Below the pieces are notes generated by a model. The model worked only from the letters and a program-made list of their open reading frames with translations. It had not been told where the DNA came from and did no database searches. A stretch of 64,000 nucleotides of DNA from positions 2,528,501 to 2,592,500 of the forward strand of contig JACJYK010000001.1 of NCBI GenBank assembly GCA_020636135.1. Reading direction: 5' to 3'. Source of the stretch: Lewinellaceae bacterium. GTDB taxonomy: Bacteria > Bacteroidota > Bacteroidia > Chitinophagales > Saprospiraceae. The stretch's first letter is position 1. Every line of letters starts with the position of its first letter. The position numbers were made by a program, and so were the translations under genes. This document shows, piece by piece, positions 48,059 to 56,810 of this stretch.

Positions 48059-49156
48059 ATGAAATTTTCAGTCACTTTACGCTGGGCAAGTTATCTTCTG
48101 GCATGCTATATACCGGTCCTTTGTATCGGACAGCCACGCAGTGAGCAGACCCGGCATTTATTCGACAACCTGCAGTCATTGGCAAAAACCAATGTTCTTT
48201 TTGGCCACCAGGATGATCTGGCTTACGGTGTCCATTGGAAGAAGGAGCGACACCGGTCGGACATCAAAGATGTCTGTGGCGATTACCCGGCGGTTTTTGG
48301 CTGGGAGATCGGACACATCGGCCAAAGTGAATACAGCCTGGACACCGTTTGGTTTAAGGATATGCGTAAATGGATCCGGGAAGCCTATCACCTTGGCGGC
48401 GTCAACACCATCTCATGGCACCTGAACAACCCATGCACCGGTGGTAGCGCCTGGGACAATACCGCATGCATCCATGACATCCTGCCGGGCGGACCTAAGC
48501 ATCAGGTTTATCTTGACCAGCTGAGAGCAGTCGGTGATTTTATTGGTTCCCTGCGAACCGGGCTTTTGTCCAAAAAGCGGATCCCGGTTATTTTCCGGCC
48601 ATTCCATGAACACAGTGGAGGCTGGTTCTGGTGGGGCAAGGGGCACACAACAGCAGAAGATTACATTGCCCTTTACCGGTTTACCGTGGATTATTTACGC
48701 AAAGAACGGGGGCTGGATAATGTATTGATCTGCTATTCCCCGGATGTGGTTCCGGACACCACCGCCTATCTTGAATTTTATCCCGGTGACGAATACGTGG
48801 ACCTCATGGGCCTGGATGACTACCACGATGTGGGCCAAAGGGACCATGCCGGTGACCTGACCAAACGTCTGCATTTTCTGGTGGAATTGGCCGAGTCGCG
48901 GGGTAAGATCCCCGTGCTGAGTGAAACCGGCCTCAATGGCATTCCCGACCCGGAGTGGTGGACCGGCGTCCTTTGGTCAGCTATAGCCGGAGACCCTGTC
49001 GCGAGCCGTATCGCCTATCTGATGGTCTGGCGCAATGCCCGTACCAATCACCATTATGGCCCGTATCGTGGTCATGCGAGCGCAGCAGACTTTGTGAAAT
49101 TCGTCCAGGATCCGCGGGTGCTCACCGTGAGTGAATTGCCGGATCTTTATCATTGA
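48059..49156 (+). CDS. Beta-mannanase, GH26
   Basis: A 365-residue glycoside hydrolase family 26 mannan endo-1,4-beta-mannosidase. Signal peptide 1-24 (CIGQ). The acid/base Glu184 lies in FRPFHEHSGGWFWWGKG and the nucleophile Glu289 in IPVLSETGLNG; NVLFGHQDDLAYG and ISWHLNNPCTGGSAWD are further GH26 signatures. It probably releases mannobiose from mannan oligosaccharides in the periplasm, like ManA of B. fragilis. It lies between the sugar porter and the GH130 phosphorylase, fitting that pathway. Confidence 0.95.
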   Translation: MKFSVTLRWASYLLACYIPVLCIGQPRSEQTRHLFDNLQSLAKTNVLFGHQDDLAYGVHWKKERHRSDIKDVCGDYPAVFGWEIGHIGQSEYSLDTVWFKDMRKWIREAYHLGGVNTISWHLNNPCTGGSAWDNTACIHDILPGGPKHQVYLDQLRAVGDFIGSLRTGLLSKKRIPVIFRPFHEHSGGWFWWGKGHTTAEDYIALYRFTVDYLRKERGLDNVLICYSPDVVPDTTAYLEFYPGDEYVDLMGLDDYHDVGQRDHAGDLTKRLHFLVELAESRGKIPVLSETGLNGIPDPEWWTGVLWSAIAGDPVASRIAYLMVWRNARTNHHYGPYRGHASAADFVKFVQDPRVLTVSELPDLYH

Positions 49157-49157
49157 T

Positions 49158-49225
49158 GAGGAAATGAGGAAATGAGGAGAAAGGAGAAAGGTGAAAGGTG
49201 AAAGGTGAAAGGTGAAAGGTGAAAG
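49158..49225. repeat. Short tandem repeat between mannan genes
   Basis: Directly after the mannanase stop lie two imperfect GAGGAAAT units and GAGGAGAAAG, then five exact copies of the heptamer GTGAAAG (49191-49225). Length is not a multiple of a codon and no frame uses it. The tract sits 43 bases before the GH130 start, so changes in copy number could affect the leader. Confidence 0.85.
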
Positions 49226-49267
49226 ACAAATGGAAAACGGCAAATAAGAACGTGATGAAAACCCCGA

Positions 49268-50473
49268 ATGATGAATGAACAATTTAAAGAACGCCTGCAG
49301 CAATTATACCACAACCACACGGCGCTGATCGCCCGGAAAAATGAACCGGTCATCCCGGGCAATGGGATCTTCAGCCGCTGGAAATTCCCAGTTGTCACCG
49401 CTGCCCATATCCCAATTTCCTGGAGGTATGACCTGGATCCCAAATCCAATCCTTACCTCATGGAACGGATGGGCATCAATGCAACCTTCAATGCCGGTGC
49501 TATCCTCTTGCAGGGAAAATACCTGATGATGGTCCGGGTGGAAGGGAACGATCGCAAGTCTTTTTTTGCCATTGCTGAAAGTCCTAATGGGGTAGACCAG
49601 TTTCGCTTCTGGCCCTATCCGGTCGAGATGCCTGAAACGGAAGACCCGGACACCAATGTCTATGATATGCGCTTGACTGCTCACGAAGATGGCTGGATCT
49701 ACGGCTTGTTCTGTACCGAACGAAAGGACAGAAAGCTACCCCATGATACCACTGCCGCGGTAGCTAATTGTGGCATCGCCCGAACCAAAGACCTGATCCG
49801 CTGGGAACGTCTGCCAGACCTGATCAGCTTCTCAGGTCAACAGCGTAATGTGGTATTGCATCCCGAATTCATCGATGGCAAATACGGTTTGTACACCCGA
49901 CCCCAGGATGGATTTATCGAGGTTGGATCAGGTGGTGGAATTGGCTGGGGTCTCACCGGCAATATGGAACATGCCCAGGTTGATCACGAAGAAATTATAG
50001 ACAGCAAGGTCTATCACACCATCAAAGAGGTCAAGAACGGCCAGGGCCCCCCACCCCTGAAGACTTCTGCCGGGTGGCTGCATCTGGCGCACGGTGTACG
50101 CAATACTGCGGCAGGATTGCGTTACACCCTTTACCTCTTCCTCACGGCATTGGATGAGCCCTGGAAGATCGTCCATAAGCCGGGAGGTTACCTGATCGCT
50201 CCGGAAGGTGACGAACGGGTAGGTGATGTTTCGAACGTTACCTTTTCCAACGGCTGGATCTGTAATGAGCGGGATGAAGTCTTCATTTATTACGGCTCTT
50301 CCGATACCAGGCTTCATGTTGCAACGACGACGGTGGACCGGTTGCTGGATTACGTCATACACACACCGGCCGATCCCGGAAATACTGCCTTATGCGTGCA
50401 GCAGCGTATGGATCTGATCCATCATAATGAACAGCAGCTAAAGAAATTATTGGACGAAGGTATCATCTCATGA
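49268..50473 (+). CDS. GH130 beta-1,4-mannosylglucose phosphorylase
   Basis: A 401-residue cytoplasmic enzyme of family GH130, most like 4-O-beta-D-mannosyl-D-glucose phosphorylase. Features: SRWKFPVVTAAHIPISWRYD (about 36-55), FNAGAILLQGKYLMMVRVEG, and the catalytic aspartate region TNVYDMRLTAHEDGW (Asp133). It would turn mannosyl-glucose plus phosphate into mannose 1-phosphate and glucose. The next gene makes its substrate and overlaps it by four bases (ATGA at 50470), so the two enzymes are made together. The first two codons are both ATG (49268, 49271), so the start is uncertain by one residue. Confidence 0.94.
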   Translation: MMNEQFKERLQQLYHNHTALIARKNEPVIPGNGIFSRWKFPVVTAAHIPISWRYDLDPKSNPYLMERMGINATFNAGAILLQGKYLMMVRVEGNDRKSFFAIAESPNGVDQFRFWPYPVEMPETEDPDTNVYDMRLTAHEDGWIYGLFCTERKDRKLPHDTTAAVANCGIARTKDLIRWERLPDLISFSGQQRNVVLHPEFIDGKYGLYTRPQDGFIEVGSGGGIGWGLTGNMEHAQVDHEEIIDSKVYHTIKEVKNGQGPPPLKTSAGWLHLAHGVRNTAAGLRYTLYLFLTALDEPWKIVHKPGGYLIAPEGDERVGDVSNVTFSNGWICNERDEVFIYYGSSDTRLHVATTTVDRLLDYVIHTPADPGNTALCVQQRMDLIHHNEQQLKKLLDEGIIS

Positions 50474-51675
50474 ATGAACACTTCGATATTCCGGGACCCG
50501 AAGCCTTTGCGGAGGAGTTGAATAATGAGCTTACCAGCATCCTCGACTGGTGGATCGGGCAATTATGGGACCCGGCTACACACAGCTGGTATGGCCGCAT
50601 CAGTGGAGAAGGCGTACTGGACCGGTCGCATCCGCGGAGCATCATCCTGTATACCCGTTTGTTGTGGACGTATGCTGCTGCCGCAAGGAAGACAAATCAG
50701 GTTGTCTACAAGGATGTTGCAGATCATACATTCCGTTATCTGGAAGAACATTTCTGGGATCGTGAATACGGTGGATTGTACTGGATGCTGGACGCTCTGG
50801 GAAATCCACTGGATTCCAAAAAGCAGATCTACGCACAAGCTTTTGGTATCTACGCGTACAGTGAATACCATCTCCTTACCGGTTCAGCACCTGCATTGTC
50901 GCAGGCGAATGAGCTTTTTAAACTTATTGAAAAACATAGTTTTGATAAATCACTAAATGGCTATTTCGAGGCTTTCGATCGCGAATGGAGGCTCCTGCAG
51001 GATATGCGGCTTTCTTCGAAGGATGCCAATGAGGCGAAAACCATGAACACCCATCTGCACATCCTGGAAGCCTATACCCTGTACGCCCGGGTAAACCCGG
51101 ACCAGGAGCTCATGGAGCGTTTGAAAAATCTCATTCAATTGTTCACCGACCATTTTATCGATCCGGAAACACACCACCTGATCCTCTTTTTCGATGCGAA
51201 CTGGAACCGGAAGGGAGGGACAATCTCCTATGGTCACGATATTGAAGCCAGCTGGTTGTTAACGGAAGCTTGCGAAACGGCGGGCGACCCTGATATGGTG
51301 GCAGGTATGCACCAGATTGCGTTGCATATGGTGGAGGCTGTGATCAAAGAGGGCTTGGCACCACAGGGTGGTATCTGGTACGAAAAACATGGTGATACGG
51401 TTGACCGCGAGCGGCACTGGTGGCCGCAAATCGAAGCGGTTGTAGGACTTATCAATGCCTGGCAGATCATCCACAATCCATATTATTATTTGTTGGCGTA
51501 TCGAATCTGGGAATACATTAAAGAAAACCTGATCGACAAAAATCATGGCGAGTGGTTCTGGAGTGTTCTGGATGATGGCACACCTAATATACGCGATGAC
51601 AAGGCAGGCCCCTGGAAAGCGAATTACCACAATGGGCGGGGATGCATGGAAGTCGCGGCCCGATTAATGACATAA
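50470..51675 (+). CDS. Cellobiose (mannobiose) 2-epimerase
   Basis: A 401-residue member of the N-acylglucosamine 2-epimerase (AGE) superfamily, cellobiose 2-epimerase group, an (alpha/alpha)6 barrel. Family phrases: TRLLWTYAAAARKT, YGGLYWMLDALGNP, HLHILEAYTLYARV, SYGHDIEASWLL and AGPWKANYHNGRGCME, which contain the catalytic histidines. It converts the reducing-end mannose of mannobiose to glucose, giving mannosyl-glucose for the adjacent phosphorylase. Gene order and overlap match the mannan pathway known from Bacteroides fragilis. Confidence 0.94.
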   Translation: MNEHFDIPGPEAFAEELNNELTSILDWWIGQLWDPATHSWYGRISGEGVLDRSHPRSIILYTRLLWTYAAAARKTNQVVYKDVADHTFRYLEEHFWDREYGGLYWMLDALGNPLDSKKQIYAQAFGIYAYSEYHLLTGSAPALSQANELFKLIEKHSFDKSLNGYFEAFDREWRLLQDMRLSSKDANEAKTMNTHLHILEAYTLYARVNPDQELMERLKNLIQLFTDHFIDPETHHLILFFDANWNRKGGTISYGHDIEASWLLTEACETAGDPDMVAGMHQIALHMVEAVIKEGLAPQGGIWYEKHGDTVDRERHWWPQIEAVVGLINAWQIIHNPYYYLLAYRIWEYIKENLIDKNHGEWFWSVLDDGTPNIRDDKAGPWKANYHNGRGCMEVAARLMT

Positions 51676-51709
51676 TGGATACAAACTTTTAGAATAAAAA
51701 AATATAGGA

Positions 51710-52720
51710 ATGAAAACCCCGATCAAACTGTTGCTCCTATTCTTAATTATCTCATCAGCTGCATTCACCATTATTGATAATAACCCGGCGCTTCGATTTA
51801 TCCGGTCGTTGGACCCGGATCAGAAAAGCAAAATCATGCTGCCTTTTGATGACGATTCAAAATCGAACTGGCATTTTATTCCGAGCAGTACCTGGGAAAG
51901 ACCGGGACTGCAGCTTGGTAACCTCCGTGCTGATCAGAAAGAATTGTTTTTTCAGCTCTTGCACAGTGCACTTTCTGAAAAGGGATATTCGAAAACTACA
52001 AAAATAATTGACCTTGAAAATGTGCTGCTGGAAATGTCCGGGGATTCGGTAATGCGGGATCCGGATAAATATTATGTGGCCATTTATGGTAATCCTGAGG
52101 TTGACAGTCTGTGGTCCTGGCGATTTGAAGGCCACCATATTTCTCTGAATTTTACGATTTCGAATGGAGAGACCTCTATTGCACCCCGGTTCCTGGGAGC
52201 AAACCCCGCTACCATACCTTATGGTCCACGCAAGGGAGAAAGAACCCTGGGCCGGGAGGAGGATTTAGGTTTCGATCTGGTTCATTCACTCACTGCTAAT
52301 CAGCAACAGAAGGCGATTTTTCAGGAAAAACCCTTTTATGAAATTGTAACATCTAATTCTCCGGAAGCAAGTCCATTGGATCCGGTAGGCATTCCATATG
52401 GTGAACTAAATGAATCTCAACAAGGGATCCTTCTTGAAATAATTCAGGAATACCTTTCCAGTATGCCCGTGGATATGGCGATGGAAAGAATGGCCAACCT
52501 AAAAAAGGAAGAAATGAATGCAATCATGTTTGGCTGGGCGGGTAGTACCCATGCCGGCGAAGGCCATTATTACCGGGTACAGGGCAAGACCTTCTTAATC
52601 GAGTTTGACAATACCCAGAACAATGCCAATCACATCCACAGTGTATGGAGGGACTTTACCGGTGACTTTGGCAGGGATTTAATCCGGTTACATTATATGC
52701 ATTCCGACCATCGGAATTAG
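51710..52720 (+). CDS. DUF3500 exported protein
   Basis: A 336-residue protein of the DUF3500 family with an N-terminal hydrophobic segment (about 4-22, IISSAAFTII) that acts as signal peptide or anchor. Family phrases: LRADQKELFFQLLHSAL, GHHISLNFTISNGETSIAP, MFGWAGSTHAGEGHYYRVQG and LIEFDNTQNNANHIHSVWRD. Such genes are frequent in Bacteroidota and Planctomycetota; biochemical function is unknown. It follows the mannan operon after 34 bases, so it may be transcribed with it, and precedes the oxidase gene. Confidence 0.88.
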   Translation: MKTPIKLLLLFLIISSAAFTIIDNNPALRFIRSLDPDQKSKIMLPFDDDSKSNWHFIPSSTWERPGLQLGNLRADQKELFFQLLHSALSEKGYSKTTKIIDLENVLLEMSGDSVMRDPDKYYVAIYGNPEVDSLWSWRFEGHHISLNFTISNGETSIAPRFLGANPATIPYGPRKGERTLGREEDLGFDLVHSLTANQQQKAIFQEKPFYEIVTSNSPEASPLDPVGIPYGELNESQQGILLEIIQEYLSSMPVDMAMERMANLKKEEMNAIMFGWAGSTHAGEGHYYRVQGKTFLIEFDNTQNNANHIHSVWRDFTGDFGRDLIRLHYMHSDHRN

Positions 52721-52788
52721 TTACATGAAATTCAAAATACCACAGACTATTATAGGTAAGATTCAAATCAAATAGCAATAATTCAAAA

Positions 52789-53976
52789 ATGATAACTCCG
52801 GACGGCCAACAAGATATTCACCGCAGGCAATTTTTGAAATGGGCTGGCCTGTCATCCATTATCCTCTCTCTCCCCTTTGGATGCACCATTGATACGGATG
52901 ATCATACCAGTCTGTCCAACGCAGCAATAGATTTTAGCAGCTTTAAGAACATTTTTGACCTGGAAAAAAGATCGGGGCAGGTCATGGGCGAGGACGCTTT
53001 AAACTACCTGAATGGCGGCGCAGATGATTTGAATACCGTAAAAGCGAATCACGCGGCTTATCAAAAAATCCAGATCAGGGCCAGGCGGCTGATCGATGTG
53101 AGAAATATTTCCACCACTGTTGAGCTTTTTGGCAAAAAACTGGACAATCCAATAATAATTAGTCCGGTTGGGTTCCAGCAATTCTTTCATCCGGATGGGG
53201 AAATCGCTACTGCCAAAGCAGCGGTAGCAAAGAATCATCAGATGGTTGTTTCCTCCGTTTCAAATTATTCGGTAGGAGATATTGCCAAAGGTTCAGGAGC
53301 CGATTTATGGTTTCAGCTCTACCCTTCACCCGACCGGGGTGTCACCAAAGCGCTGCTCAACAAAGCTGCCGAGGCGGGATGTAAAGTATGTTTTCTGACC
53401 CTGGACACGCCGGTTGTGGGCAACCGGGAGAACCACGGTACAACCCTGCTGCAGATGATTGCAGATGGAAAACTTGAAATGGGCAATTTCAAGGACATAC
53501 TGCCGAAGGGTATGAGCTTTACGGATCCCGGCATGACCTGGGATATGATCGACTGGCTTCGGACCAATTGCGATATGAAAATCGTGCTGAAGGGTATTGT
53601 GACCAGGGAGGATGCTTTACTGGCCAAGGAGCGGAATGTGGACGGACTTGTGGTATCAAATCACGGAGGCAGACAGTTGGAAAGTAACCGGGCAACGATT
53701 GATTGCTTGCCAGAGGTTGTAGATGCGGTTGATGGAGCCTTTCCGGTTCTGATTGACGGAGGGATCCGAAGAGGTACGGATATATTCAAGGCACTGGCGC
53801 TGGGAGCAAGTGCTGTTGGTATTGGACGACCCTTTTGCTGGGGCCTGGGCGCTTTTGGGCAACAAGGCGTGGAATTAGCTCTGGATATTCTCAAAACCGA
53901 ACTGATCCGGGATATGCAATTAGCAGGTACTACATCCGTCAAGGAAATCACCCGGAATTATGTTACGAATGGCTAG
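52789..53976 (+). CDS. Exported FMN-dependent alpha-hydroxy-acid oxidase
   Basis: A 395-residue flavoprotein of the lactate/glycolate oxidase family. The N-terminus has a twin-arginine-like signal (HRRQFLKWAGLSS) followed by a lipobox-like LPFGC (Cys32), so the enzyme may be folded with FMN and exported by Tat, then lipidated. Enzyme motifs: ISPVGFQQFFHPDGE, VVSSVSNYSVGDIA, GLVVSNHGGRQLE with the catalytic histidine, and LIDGGIRRGTDIFKALALGA for FMN phosphate. It oxidises 2-hydroxy acids; substrate not determined. It is 68 bases downstream of the DUF3500 gene. Confidence 0.92.
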   Translation: MITPDGQQDIHRRQFLKWAGLSSIILSLPFGCTIDTDDHTSLSNAAIDFSSFKNIFDLEKRSGQVMGEDALNYLNGGADDLNTVKANHAAYQKIQIRARRLIDVRNISTTVELFGKKLDNPIIISPVGFQQFFHPDGEIATAKAAVAKNHQMVVSSVSNYSVGDIAKGSGADLWFQLYPSPDRGVTKALLNKAAEAGCKVCFLTLDTPVVGNRENHGTTLLQMIADGKLEMGNFKDILPKGMSFTDPGMTWDMIDWLRTNCDMKIVLKGIVTREDALLAKERNVDGLVVSNHGGRQLESNRATIDCLPEVVDAVDGAFPVLIDGGIRRGTDIFKALALGASAVGIGRPFCWGLGAFGQQGVELALDILKTELIRDMQLAGTTSVKEITRNYVTNG

Positions 53977-54114
53977 TCCGAATTATTAAATACTCATGGC
54001 TGGATGGTTATTGTCCGATCATGAAGGGAAGGTCATGATGAGACCTGGAATGAATAGCATTTTGATGATGACTTTCAATTCTTGAAGAATCTATTAATTT
54101 TGTGCCCTGTTTCG

Positions 54115-54191
54115 GGTCCCGTAGCTCAGCTGGATAGAGCAACTGACTTCTAATCAGTAGGTCACAGGTTCGAATCCTGTCGGGATCACCA
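54115..54191 (+). tRNA. tRNA-Arg (anticodon UCU)
   Basis: A 77-base tRNA with the 3' CCA encoded. The acceptor stem pairs GGTCCCG with CGGGATC (one G-T), the D arm is GCTC...GAGC, the anticodon stem ACTGA/TCAGT encloses the loop CTTCTAA with anticodon TCT, and the T arm is ACAGG TTCGAAT CCTGT. It reads AGA/AGG codons. The AT-rich island begins at its 3' end, a common integration site. Confidence 0.97.
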
Positions 54192-54530
54192 GAGCATCCC
54201 TGAAACCCCAGTAAAATGAGGGTTTTAACAAAAATGGGTAAAACATAGGTAAAACATGGAGGTTCTTTTCGGGCCTCCATGTTTGAATCCTGTGTATGTT
54301 AGCAACCTTCAAGCTAACAGAACTAGATTAACAGTGATTGTAAGCTAACGAATGGATTTACCTCAAAGTTCAGTATAAATTCCAAGGTAAATAAGCGATT
54401 TAAGACTCATCTCTTTTCTTATACAAGGTCAATCTGATTCTGATAATTCGACATAGGGGGTATCGAAAAAAAGAAGGAAAGACTCGGGGTATGACGTTAC
54501 TTAGTATGGAGTTGTGTTTGGTCATTAGAA
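54192..54530. other. Left edge of AT-rich island, no gene
   Basis: About 340 bases after the tRNA without a gene. At 54281-54293 the word GTTTGAATCCTGT repeats, with one mismatch, the T-arm of the tRNA (54168-54180), which suggests a degenerate attachment-site copy. A perfect hairpin (54253-54283) precedes it. The rest is AT-rich and featureless. Confidence 0.5.
54253..54283 (+). terminator. Hairpin downstream of tRNA-Arg (possible terminator)
   Basis: A perfect 10-base inverted repeat, AACATGGAGG and CCTCCATGTT, with an 11-base loop. There is no clear U-tract after it, so termination is only one possible role. Confidence 0.35.
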
Positions 54531-54713
54531 TTACTCATACAGGTCTTCAATATGTGATATAGGAGCATTCTGTTTGACTGAAGCAATTCCATTTTCCATT
54601 CCTAATTTGGCCTTATACATCTCACTTCGACCAATGATTTCGTTGTTCTTTGCGAAAAGGACTAAGCAATTTTGTCCATATTTATTTTTTTTCAGGTCGA
54701 AATCAACATTCAC
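54531..54713 (-). CDS. DUF1508 (YegP-like) small protein
   Basis: A 60-residue protein matching the single DUF1508 domain: a beta strand region (YGQNCLVLFAKNNEIIGRSE), then YKAKLGMENGIASVKQNAP and the terminal IEDLYE, which correspond to the well-known 'NGEIIATSE..Y..K....NGI.SVKKNAP' pattern. YegP itself has two such domains; single-domain forms are common. Function unknown. It is the last gene of a minus-strand trio on the island, 31 bases after the DnaJ-domain gene. Confidence 0.78.
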   Translation of the reverse strand: MNVDFDLKKNKYGQNCLVLFAKNNEIIGRSEMYKAKLGMENGIASVKQNAPISHIEDLYE

Positions 54714-54744
54714 TTAATAAATAATAACGACCTTTAATCAAGTT

Positions 54745-55830
54745 TTATTCATTTACTTCTTCGACATATTCTACTTCCGCCGCGTCAATATCTTTGAATA
54801 TTCTTTTTGTTGTAAATACAAAATGCATCATTGAATAAGCTACTAAAAGTAGCAAAGCTACATAACTGAGTTCAATCAGGGTAATTGGATTTTCGAAACT
54901 TATCTTAATAGTAAATATTCCATAAACTAGGGCAGCAATTAATATTATTGCAGCATTCAAATACGTTACAATACTGCAGAAATTTAAAAATCTTGTTAAT
55001 ATTATTTTATCTGAAAAATCGTCTTTCAGAATTTTAATTAAATAACTTTTAGCGGTTATGAAGTAGTATAGAATACAAAACATTCCACCACTAAAATAGA
55101 AAATATAAGGTTTTCTATTAATAATAGAGTACATGGAAGCAAGGATAAATAATCCACTAAAACAAATTGTTACCCAAAAAGTAAAATTCAAATCTTTATG
55201 ATTTTTTACCAATTCAATACCGTTTAAATAATTAGCACCTTGAATTTCTTCGGATTCACCAAAGGAGTCATGCTCTTCTTCTTTAATCTCATTGATTATT
55301 CGACCTTTAAAGTGTTGATATAATTCTGAGTATGTTTCATTTGACAAATAGATACTTTTATCAGCTTTTCTCGAAATATAGGTGTTTTCAGCAATTAACT
55401 CTAATTTGATCTTTTCATTTCTAAAATCATTAATTTTATATGTTTTTGTTCCTATCGGCTCAACAGTCCCGAAAGGTTTTATTATCACTTTGTCAGCATT
55501 TATCACTTTCCATTTAATGATTACTTGTTCTCCATACCTGAATGAGGGTTTGTCTGAAGAAAAATATACTATTTCTGGGCTGAAATTTGAAGTCTGATTG
55601 TTTGAAGCGTAATACTGATTTCTCTTTATTTGGTTATCATATATTTTTCGTTGTGATGCATCAATTAAAATATCATATGCTTCTTGAATTTCTTTAAATC
55701 GTTCTTCAAAAAACTTATCTCCTTCATTTTTATCCGGATGAAATTTTAATGAAAGCTTTTTATATGCTTTCTTTATTTCTTCGTTTGTAGCGTCTTGCCT
55801 TAAACCGAGTATGTAATAATAGTCCTTCAT
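54745..55830 (-). CDS. DnaJ-domain membrane protein
   Basis: A 361-residue protein. An N-terminal J domain (3-65) has the HPD motif (31-33) and the AYKKLSLKFHPDKNEGDKF helix, so it could stimulate a DnaK chaperone. The middle (about 85-165) is a beta-rich domain (IVYFSSDKPSFRYGEQVIIK). The C-terminal half has four transmembrane helices (about 215-340). This combination of J domain, Ig-like middle and membrane end is not one of the standard DnaJ classes. AT-rich codon use agrees with the rest of the island. It lies 16 bases after the small exported protein gene. Confidence 0.85.
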   Translation of the reverse strand: MKDYYYILGLRQDATNEEIKKAYKKLSLKFHPDKNEGDKFFEERFKEIQEAYDILIDASQRKIYDNQIKRNQYYASNNQTSNFSPEIVYFSSDKPSFRYGEQVIIKWKVINADKVIIKPFGTVEPIGTKTYKINDFRNEKIKLELIAENTYISRKADKSIYLSNETYSELYQHFKGRIINEIKEEEHDSFGESEEIQGANYLNGIELVKNHKDLNFTFWVTICFSGLFILASMYSIINRKPYIFYFSGGMFCILYYFITAKSYLIKILKDDFSDKIILTRFLNFCSIVTYLNAAIILIAALVYGIFTIKISFENPITLIELSYVALLLLVAYSMMHFVFTTKRIFKDIDAAEVEYVEEVNE

Positions 55831-55846
55831 TTACAATGAATCTATG

Positions 55847-56287
55847 TTAATCTTCCTGACGTTCATGTTGCCAACAATAGCCCGATGGATTGTCAGTTAA
55901 ACGTTTACACCGTGAACCATCCTTTGTTATCCCCAAACATTGAATCGCTTTTGGCAAATCATCATAACATCCACTTGCCTCACCAATTATTTGAACTGAG
56001 TACTCATATCCTCTTTCAGAGGTGAAGTTTAAATAACCTTCCCAATCGAATTCAGTATGCTCATAGTGATCATTACCCAAATGTCCATTTGGAAAGTTGA
56101 TCCTATCAAGTTCATTGTCATCAACTACGATTGTCAATGTATATTCAGATTCTCTACCGGTGTTCGGATTGTAATAGGTGACTTCGGCGCAATACGCTCC
56201 ATCATAGATGTTCTTTCCATGCTGATTAGTGTTGATACATTCATTGAAAAGTATGCAGGAAAAGAGCAAAAGTATAAATGTCCTCAC
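55847..56287 (-). CDS. Small exported protein with zinc-finger-like C-terminus (paralogue A)
   Basis: A 146-residue protein with a lipoprotein-like signal (MRTFILLLFSCILFNEC). The C-terminal 30 residues hold Cys and His in the order CxxxxxxGSRC ... GYCWQH, a small zinc-binding-like motif (GITKDGSRCKRLTDNPSGY) seen in proteins of the DUF5763 type. The N-terminal 55 residues resemble the gene at 57186-57665 (MRTFIL.LFSCI), and both share similar upstream sequence, so they are paralogues. It is the first gene of the minus-strand trio with DnaJ and DUF1508. Confidence 0.7.
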   Translation of the reverse strand: MRTFILLLFSCILFNECINTNQHGKNIYDGAYCAEVTYYNPNTGRESEYTLTIVVDDNELDRINFPNGHLGNDHYEHTEFDWEGYLNFTSERGYEYSVQIIGEASGCYDDLPKAIQCLGITKDGSRCKRLTDNPSGYCWQHERQED

Positions 56288-56810
56288 TTCACAAAATTAG
56301 TTCAGGATAGATAAGCTGCTTCAGAGCCTTAACCTTCCAAATTTAGAAACATCATGAGAAATTTTCAATATCTGGTTTATTAATTGAAATTCAGTTGGGT
56401 CTCATATTGTTAGGACAATACCTAAAGGACGCCTTATTCAAAGTCTATTGTGAGGATTTGGAAACCTTACCATAGCCATCAAATGAAGTGGTATAAATGA
56501 AAACCAAACGATTTCCATAGTATAAAGTGCAAATATTTAACGAATCGTTAAACTATTGAGGTATTTAAAAGCGCATATATATTATTCAAGTCCAAATTCA
56601 TCATTTTACTGGTTATCACAATTTTTAACCTAATTTCTTCATACAATCCAAAGCACATCGCTCAAAACTCAAGATTGCTTTAACTGTATTAGCTTCTTTC
56701 CCATAGCTCTCCATTCAACGAATTGGCAAACTCAATCCTTAGTAATGAAATTTCATAACTTGATAAACTATTCAAGATACTGAGTAAAGGTTAACGTGAC
56801 GTTAACTTTG
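56288..56810. other. AT-rich spacer on the island
   Basis: About 520 bases with no gene. The first 55 bases resemble the sequence just upstream of 57665 (shared GCTGCTTCAG and CTTTCCAAAT-like words), marking a duplicated promoter region. The only other recognisable element is the gene relic at 56640-56745. Confidence 0.5.
56640..56745 (-). pseudogene. Second relic of the polymerase-like gene's 3' end
   Basis: The minus strand here aligns with the last 15 codons and the trailer of the relic at 58871: both share TTAAAGCAATCTTGAG / TTGAAGCAATCTTGAG, then TTTTG and ATGTGCTTTG. Frame is broken by stops. It is a more decayed copy of the same gene end. Confidence 0.45.
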
